NCBI GenBank assembly: GCA_023442215.1
Contig: JAEZMP010000640.1
Coordinates: 1 to 11,366 of the forward strand
Direction of reading: 5' to 3'
Source of the DNA: Pseudomonadota bacterium
Lineage (GTDB): Bacteria; Pseudomonadota; Alphaproteobacteria; Rhizobiales; Segnochrobactraceae
Length of the DNA: 11,366 nucleotides
This document shows, in pieces, positions 6,819-11,366 of this stretch (position 1 is its first letter; every line of letters starts with the position of its first letter). The translations under genes were made by a program, and so were the position numbers. The notes under the pieces are model-generated. The model searched no databases. It was not told the origin of the DNA and saw nothing but the letters and a program-made list of their open reading frames with translations.

Positions 6819-6884
6819 TGGAGCGCTTGCCGATCTGATGGAATCATCAGATCGACAAGAAGTCGCTCCAGATTCACGCCTTGT
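6819..6884. repeat. Intergenic palindromic element, copy B (inverted relative to copy A)
   Basis: The central stem is perfect: CGATCTGATG (6831-6840), loop GAAT, CATCAGATCG (6845-6854). It is extended by CTTG/CAAG (6826-6829 with 6856-6859) and TGGAGCG/CGCTCCA (6819-6825 with 6864-6870), with a 4-nt bulge, giving about 21 paired bases. Its reverse complement aligns with the second half of copy A (about 1622-1685) with roughly eight differences over some 63 bases. It sits between two convergent genes, where a symmetric hairpin could end transcription from both sides, though no T-runs are present. The GGT gene ends 15 bases before it. Confidence 0.82.
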
Positions 6885-6953
6885 GACGGGTTGGGGGCCG
6901 ATCCAACACCTTGCGGAGCCCAAGCCACCGCCCCGGCTCGGCAACGATCCTCG
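6885..6953. other. Rest of the convergent intergenic gap
   Basis: Between copy B and the end of the dehydrogenase gene I see no further gene, no T-rich terminator and only weak 4-bp inverted repeats. Confidence 0.5.
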
Positions 6954-7781
6954 TCAACCCCGCTCCGTCGCCGGAAGCAGGCCGCTTTCCACCGCGACGC
7001 GGCGGTAGGCGGCGCCGGCAGTGAAGCCGCCGTCGATGGTGAAGTCCTCGCCCGTGATGAAGGACGAGGCGTCCGAGGCGAGGAACAGCACGAGCTGCGC
7101 GACCTCGTCGGGCGTGCCGCTGCGTGCCATTGGCGTCAGGCCGATCATCGGCTGCAGGTGGCTGGCGTTGGCGTTCAGCCCGGTCACGATCAGCCCCGGG
7201 CAGACGCTGTTCACCCGGATGCCCCAGGTGACATATTCCATCGCCGCGGTGCGGGTCAGGCCGCGCACGCCCCATTTGCTCGCCGTGTAGGCCGGGTCGT
7301 AGTGCCCGGAAAAGGCGCTGTTCGAGGCGATGTTGACGATGCTGCCGCCGCCGCCGTCGCGCATCAGCGGCGCCGCCGCCTTGATGCCGAGGAAGGTGCC
7401 GGTGAGGTTGATGCCGATCAGCCGGTTCCAGCCGTCGAGCGTGGTGTCGCTGGTCGACTGGCGGTTGATGATGCCGGCATTGTTGACGAGCACGTCGAGG
7501 CGGCCCTTCCAGCCGGCGGCCGCGTCGATCGCCGCCGCCCAGCTTTCCGGGCTGGCGACGTCGAGGCGGGCGAACCGCGCCTCGTGGCCGTCGGCAACGA
7601 GTGCTTCGGCAAGGGCCGCGCCCTCGGCCTCCAGTACGTCGGCGATCAGCACGGCGGCGCCGGCGCGCGCGAGCAGGCGGGCTTCCGCCTCGCCCTGGCC
7701 GCGGCTGCCGCCGGTGACGATGGCGAGGCGGCCGGACAGATCGGTCAGGGCGGCGGAGGCGGCTGGGGGCGACGCGATCAC
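6954..7781 (-). CDS. Short-chain dehydrogenase/reductase (SDR), possible 2-keto-3-deoxy-sugar-acid dehydrogenase
   Basis: This classical SDR of 275 residues has a Rossmann fold using NAD(P). The coenzyme motif is TGGSRGQG at 23-30, Asp48 at the end of the second strand favours NAD, and NNAG is at 100-103. The catalytic set is Asn125 (INLTG), Ser153, Tyr165 and Lys169 (YTASK). The C-terminal part shows CPGLIVT, FITGEDFTIDGGF and a tail ending in LLPATERG. The GTG at 7781 is chosen because it overlaps the preceding stop (GTGA) and leaves a normal short leader before the Rossmann start. Being last in the operon after a FAH-family enzyme, it matches the SDR/FAH pair that oxidises and then cleaves 2-keto-3-deoxy acids in the L-fucose/L-rhamnose routes. 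That role is inferred from context; the sequence alone only says SDR. Confidence 0.93.
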   Translation of the reverse strand: MIASPPAASAALTDLSGRLAIVTGGSRGQGEAEARLLARAGAAVLIADVLEAEGAALAEALVADGHEARFARLDVASPESWAAAIDAAAGWKGRLDVLVNNAGIINRQSTSDTTLDGWNRLIGINLTGTFLGIKAAAPLMRDGGGGSIVNIASNSAFSGHYDPAYTASKWGVRGLTRTAAMEYVTWGIRVNSVCPGLIVTGLNANASHLQPMIGLTPMARSGTPDEVAQLVLFLASDASSFITGEDFTIDGGFTAGAAYRRVAVESGLLPATERG

Positions 7782-8626
7782 GGACGGGCCTCGATGGTGC
7801 GCTGGGTCTGGATGCCGAGCCCGTCGATGCCGAGGCGCATCGTCTGGCCGGGCCGCAGGAAGACCGGCGGCTTGTGGCCGAGCCCGACGCCGGGCGGCGT
7901 GCCGGTGGCGATGATGTCGCCGGGCTCGAGCGTCATGAATTGCGAGATGTAGCTCACGAGCGTCGCCACGCCGAAGATCATGGTCCGCGTCGAGCCGGTC
8001 TGGCGGCGGATGCCGTCGACCTCCAGCCAGAGCGCGAGGTCCTGCGGATCGGCGATCTCGTCGCGGGTGACGAGCCACGGGCCGATGGGGCCGAAGGTGT
8101 CGTGGCTCTTGCCCTTGGTCCACTGACCGCCGCGCTCGGACTGGAACGCCCGCTCGGAGACGTCGTTGACGAGGCAGTAGCCGGCGACGTGTGCGAGGGC
8201 GTCGGCCTCGGCGACATATTTCGCGCGCGCGCCGATGACGACGCCGAGCTCGACCTCCCAGTCCGTCTTCGCCGACCCCGCGGGAATCTCGACATCGTCG
8301 AACGGGCCGCAGATGGCGCTCGTCGCCTTCATGAACAGGATCGGCTCCTCCGGCGGCGCCTTGCCGGTCTCGCGGGCGTGGTCGGCATAGTTGAGGCCGA
8401 CGCAGATGAACTTGCCGACCGCCCCGACGCACGGGCCGATGCGTGGCTCGCCGGATACGACCGGCAGGCTCGCCGGATCGACGGCGCGGAGCGCGGCCAG
8501 GCCGGCTTCGCCCAGCACCGTGCCGGCGATGTCGGGCACGAGGCCGGAAAGGTCGCGCAGGGTGCCGTCGTCATGGCGAAGGCCCGGCTTCTCGGCGCCG
8601 GGGGCGCCGTAGCGCAGCAGTTTCAT
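7778..8626 (-). CDS. Fumarylacetoacetate hydrolase-family protein (2,4-diketo-3-deoxy acid hydrolase / 'ureidoglycolate lyase' type)
   Basis: This metal-dependent hydrolase or lyase of 282 residues has a small N-terminal domain (about 1-65) and the FAH catalytic domain. Visible motifs are FICVGLNYADHARE (73-86, His83 and Glu86), the metal ligands Glu124 and Glu126 (WEVELG) and Asp155 (LVNDVSE), the loop KGKSHDTFGPIGPW (171-184) and GTPPGVG (242-248). Close relatives are named either ureidoglycolate lyase or 2,4-diketo-3-deoxy-L-fuconate hydrolase. The neighbouring lactonase, SDR and sugar transporter favour the latter type, splitting a diketo acid into pyruvate plus a small acid. The ATG at 8626 has AAGGAA (8635-8640) at good spacing; the longer open frame is proline/serine/arginine-rich shadow sequence. 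It starts 19 nt after the lactonase stop and overlaps the SDR start by four bases. Confidence 0.93.
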   Translation of the reverse strand: MKLLRYGAPGAEKPGLRHDDGTLRDLSGLVPDIAGTVLGEAGLAALRAVDPASLPVVSGEPRIGPCVGAVGKFICVGLNYADHARETGKAPPEEPILFMKATSAICGPFDDVEIPAGSAKTDWEVELGVVIGARAKYVAEADALAHVAGYCLVNDVSERAFQSERGGQWTKGKSHDTFGPIGPWLVTRDEIADPQDLALWLEVDGIRRQTGSTRTMIFGVATLVSYISQFMTLEPGDIIATGTPPGVGLGHKPPVFLRPGQTMRLGIDGLGIQTQRTIEARP

Positions 8627-8645
8627 CGCGTCGGTTCCTTCGGCT

Positions 8646-9434
8646 TCAGTAGAACTCGGGCGCCTTGCGCAGCGCCGCCCATTGCGGTCCGTCATGGCCG
8701 GCGACGACGAGGGCGTTCGTCTTCGCGGCGACCGCGCGCAGCTTGCGGACGGAGCGCACGGCATCGATCGCCGAATGCAGGGCGCCGGGCAGGGCGCGCT
8801 CCTCCCAGTGGTCCATGGTGTCGGCGGCATCGACGGCAAGAAGGACATGCTGCCCCGCCGAGGTGCGCACCAGGATCGACTGGTGGCCGCAGGTGTGGCC
8901 GGGCGAGCGGATCAGAACGATCGAGCCGTCGCCGTAGAGGTCGTAGAAATCGCCCCAGCTATCCTCGAGCAGCAGCCAGTTCAGCGCGGGGTCGTCGAAG
9001 TCCTTGCGGACATAGGCGAGAACGGCGAACCAGTCCGGCGCGAACGCATATTCGTACTCGGTGCGCTGCACGACGTGGGTCGCGTTCGGGAACCGGCCGA
9101 CGGCGCCGACATGGTCGAGATGGAGATGCGACAGCACGACATAGCGCACGCTTTCGCGCGCGATGCCGGCGGCCTCGATCTGCGCGACGCAGCCCTGATC
9201 GGCGGTCATCACGGGCGTGAAGAACTCGGCGACCTTGCCCCAGTGCCCCATCGCGTCGGTGGCGCATTCGACCGGAGTGCCGCCGTCGATGACGACGTTG
9301 CCCTTGGGATGGGTGATCAGGAAGAACGGGACGGGGATGTCGAGATCGGAATCCCCGCCCTGGTTCAGGTAGATGTCATGATACTTGCACTTCAGGATGC
9401 CCGTATCGAACATGTAGAGGCGAACGTCGGTCAT
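8646..9434 (-). CDS. Metallo-beta-lactamase-fold lactonase, AttM/BlcC-like
   Basis: This dizinc lactonase has 262 residues. The zinc motif SHLHLDH supplies His103, His105, Asp107 and His108, with His180 (SPGH), Asp202 (LAVDAAD) and His247 (VAGHDGP) completing the site. From memory it is strikingly like Agrobacterium AttM/BlcC over its whole length: MTDVRLYM start, LKCKYHDIYLNQG, PVPFFLITHP, RFPNATHVVQRTEYEYAF, LDHWEE-like DHWEERALPG, and the KKAPEFY-like RKAPEFY end. AttM/BlcC opens gamma-butyrolactone and N-acyl-homoserine lactones. Here the neighbours are a sugar importer, a FAH-family enzyme and an SDR rather than the blcA/blcB dehydrogenases, so a sugar-derived lactone is an alternative substrate. 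The start is supported by GGGAGGA at 9438-9444. There is no signal peptide, so it is cytoplasmic. Confidence 0.93.
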   Translation of the reverse strand: MTDVRLYMFDTGILKCKYHDIYLNQGGDSDLDIPVPFFLITHPKGNVVIDGGTPVECATDAMGHWGKVAEFFTPVMTADQGCVAQIEAAGIARESVRYVVLSHLHLDHVGAVGRFPNATHVVQRTEYEYAFAPDWFAVLAYVRKDFDDPALNWLLLEDSWGDFYDLYGDGSIVLIRSPGHTCGHQSILVRTSAGQHVLLAVDAADTMDHWEERALPGALHSAIDAVRSVRKLRAVAAKTNALVVAGHDGPQWAALRKAPEFY

Positions 9435-9437
9435 CTT

Positions 9438-9444
9438 TCCTCCC
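9438..9444 (-). promoter_or_regulatory. Strong ribosome binding site of the lactonase gene
   Basis: On the minus strand GGGAGGA lies three bases before the ATG at 9434 (its core GGAGG is five bases away), the strongest Shine-Dalgarno match in this operon. It sets the lactonase start and suggests this gene is well translated relative to its neighbours. Confidence 0.6.
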
Positions 9445-9460
9445 GCGTGTTTTCTTGGTC

Positions 9461-9886
9461 TCAGGCGGGCGAATAGCCGACCAGGATCTCGTCGTCCACG
9501 TCCGGCAGGTTGACGACGATGTTGTCCGGCGTGCGGGCGGTCAGCCACACGAGCTCCTCGGTGGTGCTCATGTTCACCTCCACATGCGGCATGAACGGCG
9601 GCACGAACACGAAGTCGCCCTCGGTCATGTCGATGAACTCGCCGTAGTTCTCGCCGTAATAGATGCGGCCGTGGCCCTTGAGCACGTAGCCACCGGTCTC
9701 GGCCGCGCCGTGGTGGTGGGGGAACGAGCGGTAGCCCGGCTCGTTGGAGACGCGGCCGAACCAGATCTTCGTGGCCGGCGTATGCTGCGGGCTGACGCCG
9801 GAGACGCGGACAGCGCCACCCGACTGCCCGGTTCCCGTGTGTTCCCGGCCCGCGCGGGTGACGACGGGCACGACTTTCTCCGACAT
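9461..9886 (-). CDS. Small single-domain cupin protein
   Basis: This is a 141-residue protein with one cupin barrel. Motif 1 is PHHHGAAETGGYVLKG (56-71) with His57, His59 and Glu63 as likely metal ligands, and His58 also available. Motif 2 is EGDFVFVPPFMPHVE with His101. The start MSEKVV at 9886 has AGGAG at 9894-9898, seven bases away. It lies between the permease (44 nt) and the lactonase (26 nt), so it is co-transcribed with sugar uptake and lactone opening. Small cupins in sugar operons can be isomerases, epimerases, dioxygenases or ligand sensors; no motif here chooses among them. The function is unknown beyond metal-binding cupin. Confidence 0.9.
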   Translation of the reverse strand: MSEKVVPVVTRAGREHTGTGQSGGAVRVSGVSPQHTPATKIWFGRVSNEPGYRSFPHHHGAAETGGYVLKGHGRIYYGENYGEFIDMTEGDFVFVPPFMPHVEVNMSTTEELVWLTARTPDNIVVNLPDVDDEILVGYSPA

Positions 9887-9930
9887 GATCTTGCTCCTGA
9901 AACCGGAGGACGGCGCCGCGCGCCGGCCCC

Positions 9931-10920
9931 TTACTTGATGAAGAGATATTTCTTGCGGTCGATGGTGGAGGCGACCGCAAGGATGATGACGAGGCCCTTC
10001 ACGACCTCCTGGGTGAAGCTCGACACCTCGGTCACGTCCATGCCGTTCGAGAGGATGGCGATGACGAGCACGCCGAGGATGGTGCGCTGGGGGCCGCCGA
10101 TGCCGCCCGAAAGCGCGGTGCCGCCCATGACGATGGCCGCGATGGAATCGAGCAGCATGTTGGCCCCGGCGGCCGGCGTTCCGGCGCCGACCTGTGCGGT
10201 GAGCAGCACGCCCGCGAGCCCGCAGAGCCCGCCCGACAGCATGAAGGCGAAGACCTTGTAGCGGTTGACGGGCACGCCGGTGTTCGCCGCCACCACCTCG
10301 CCGCCGCCGATGGCATAGAGATAGCGGCCGAGCACGGTCTTGAAGGCGACGAAGCTCAGCACCGCGGCGGTCAGAAGCGCGATCAGGATGATGTTCGGCA
10401 GTCCGGGCACGAGCTCGGAATTCACGAACTCGCTCAGGCTCTGGTCCATGAACATGATCGAGGAGCCGCCGCAGATCATGTTGGCGATGCCGGAGAGCAC
10501 CGAGAGCATGCCGAGCGTGACGAGGAACGAGGGCACCTTGAGCGCGATCAGCGTGAGACCGTTGACGAGGCCGACGGAGATGCCGGCGCCGATGCCGGCG
10601 GCGATCGCGACCGCCGGCCCGAACGGGTCGATGGCGAGCGCGGTGACGATGCCGGAGAGCGTCACGATCGAGCCGACCGAAAGGTCGATGGAGCCGATCA
10701 TGATCACCATGGTGCCGGCGAGGGCGACGAGCAGCAGCACCGACGATTGCCGGCCGATGTTCATGGCGTTGTCGAAGGTCGCGAAATAGGGGTTCTGCAC
10801 CGCGAAGAACACGATGAGCGCCAGGATCACCAGGAGCGGATAGAGCGAGACGGCATGCCTCGCGAGGAAGGTTTGCATGGTGTTGGCGCCTGATGCCGTG
10901 TGGGGGACGGTTGAGGACAT
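9931..10920 (-). CDS. Sugar ABC transporter permease (RbsC type, BPD_transp_2 family)
   Basis: This inner-membrane permease of 329 residues, of the ribose/xylose/galactose (CUT2) class, has about eight to ten hydrophobic segments (for example 26-42, 62-96, 101-127, 131-150, 174-193, 221-243, 257-270, 279-291, 306-319). Family motifs are GSIDLSVGS at 76-84, NGLTLIALKVPSFLVTLG at 120-137, LGRYLYAIGG at 198-206 and MGGTALSGGIGG at 265-276. The start at 10920 has a GGAG stretch just upstream; the ATG at 10878 is a possible internal start. It lies 20 nt after the ATPase stop. The substrate is not readable, but the downstream lactonase, FAH and SDR genes suggest a sugar, deoxysugar or sugar lactone. 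Confidence 0.95.
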   Translation of the reverse strand: MSSTVPHTASGANTMQTFLARHAVSLYPLLVILALIVFFAVQNPYFATFDNAMNIGRQSSVLLLVALAGTMVIMIGSIDLSVGSIVTLSGIVTALAIDPFGPAVAIAAGIGAGISVGLVNGLTLIALKVPSFLVTLGMLSVLSGIANMICGGSSIMFMDQSLSEFVNSELVPGLPNIILIALLTAAVLSFVAFKTVLGRYLYAIGGGEVVAANTGVPVNRYKVFAFMLSGGLCGLAGVLLTAQVGAGTPAAGANMLLDSIAAIVMGGTALSGGIGGPQRTILGVLVIAILSNGMDVTEVSSFTQEVVKGLVIILAVASTIDRKKYLFIK

Positions 10921-10940
10921 GCGAGGCTCCGGTTCGGCCT

Positions 10941-11366
10941 TCAGACCATGTTGGTGACGACGGCGGTCTCGGACGGCTTGCCGTCGGCCGGGGCGGGGAT
11001 CTCGGCCGAGATCGCGCCGCCACGGAACGTGACGATCCGGTTCGAGAGGCCGATGATCTCGGGCAGGTTGTCGGAGATCAGCACGATGGCCACGCCCTCC
11101 CGGGCGAGGCTGCGCAGCAGGGTGTAGATCTCCTCCTTCGCGCCGACATCGAGCCCGCGGCCGGGATCGTCGAGCACGAAGACGCGCACGCCGCGCGCCA
11201 GCCACTTCGCGAACACCACTTTCTGGGCGTTGCCGCCGGAGAGATTGCGGATCTGCTGGCCTCGCCCGGCGGTCTTGATGCGCAGGCGCCCGATCCAGCG
11301 GTCCGTCGTCTCCGCCTGCCGGCGCGCCGAGAGCATCGGCAACCGCGGCAGGCGAAACGTCCGGAT
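10941..11366 (-). CDS. Sugar ABC transporter ATPase, C-terminal part only (RbsA/MglA type)
   Basis: This is the last 141 residues of a duplicated-domain sugar ATPase; the frame is open through the right edge, so the gene starts outside the window (full-length relatives are near 500 residues). Seen here are the second-domain signature LSGGNAQKVVFAKWL and the Walker B/D-loop region VFVLDDPGRGLDVGAKEEIY. VLISDNLPEIIGLSNRI follows, where this family lacks the usual H-loop His. The usual form at Walker B is LDEPTRGIDVGAK, so the glutamate is Asp here and PTR is PGR. The reading frame is otherwise intact. It is the energising partner of the permease that follows after 20 nt. Confidence 0.93.
   Translation of the reverse strand: MRTFRLPRLPMLSARRQAETTDRWIGRLRIKTAGRGQQIRNLSGGNAQKVVFAKWLARGVRVFVLDDPGRGLDVGAKEEIYTLLRSLAREGVAIVLISDNLPEIIGLSNRIVTFRGGAISAEIPAPADGKPSETAVVTNMV

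Noticed and set aside
1716..8626. Purine (allantoin) degradation cluster, from the allantoate-amidohydrolase-like M20 and the 'ureidoglycolate lyase'-like FAH protein
   Set aside because: The two genes are in different convergent operons with unrelated neighbours, and both family names are broad; no allantoinase, urate oxidase or transthyretin-like gene is present.
7874..9220. Long plus-strand open frames over the FAH and lactonase genes (also 6891-7952 and 9455-10261)
   Set aside because: They mirror well-supported minus-strand genes codon by codon and have low-complexity, arginine-rich content.

Overview
The window is GC-rich DNA with almost gap-free coding on both strands. Gene content and intergenic palindromes point to an alphaproteobacterium of the order Hyphomicrobiales (Rhizobiales), perhaps close to Xanthobacteraceae or Ancylobacter/Starkeya. 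This placement is inferred from family resemblance and repeat style; no marker gene is present. The window holds two convergent gene blocks that meet near 6.80-6.95 kb. No tRNA, rRNA, CRISPR array, transposase or integrase was seen.

Left block (+ strand, 1-6803). It opens with the end of a polar amino acid ABC transporter: a 5'-truncated HisM/GlnP-type permease and its GlnQ-type ATPase, joined by an ATGA overlap. A composite palindromic repeat (about 1574-1685) comes next, then an M20-family amidohydrolase of the N-carbamoyl-L-amino-acid hydrolase / allantoate amidohydrolase type. Eight bases after its stop codon begins a frameshifted 3' remnant of the peroxide-resistance gene ohr, a scar of rearrangement. 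Further on are a two-domain cupin resembling oxalate decarboxylase but apparently lacking its lid glutamate, a small membrane protein with a potassium-channel-like filter (TTMGFG), and a cytoplasmic gamma-glutamyltransferase-family enzyme. A plausible but untested theme is uptake and hydrolysis of amide-linked amino acid derivatives.

Junction (6804-6953). A second copy of the palindromic repeat lies here in inverted orientation, so the two copies bracket the hydrolase-to-GGT segment.

Right block (- strand, 11366 down to 6954). In transcription order: the 3' end of an RbsA/MglA-type sugar ABC ATPase, an RbsC-type permease, a small single-domain cupin, a metallo-beta-lactamase-fold lactonase very like Agrobacterium AttM/BlcC, a fumarylacetoacetate-hydrolase-family enzyme, and a short-chain dehydrogenase whose GTG start overlaps the preceding stop by four bases. 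Spacings are short (44, 26 and 19 nt, then an overlap), so this reads as one operon. The set fits import of a sugar or lactone, lactone opening, oxidation of a 2-keto-3-deoxy acid and hydrolysis of the resulting diketo acid, as in non-phosphorylating L-fucose/L-rhamnose-type pathways. The binding protein, dehydratase and regulator would lie beyond the right edge.

The points most worth a second look are the lactonase-containing sugar operon, the bicupin plus channel plus GGT neighbourhood, the ohr scar, and the paired palindromic repeats, one of which creates a false N-terminal extension of the amidohydrolase.
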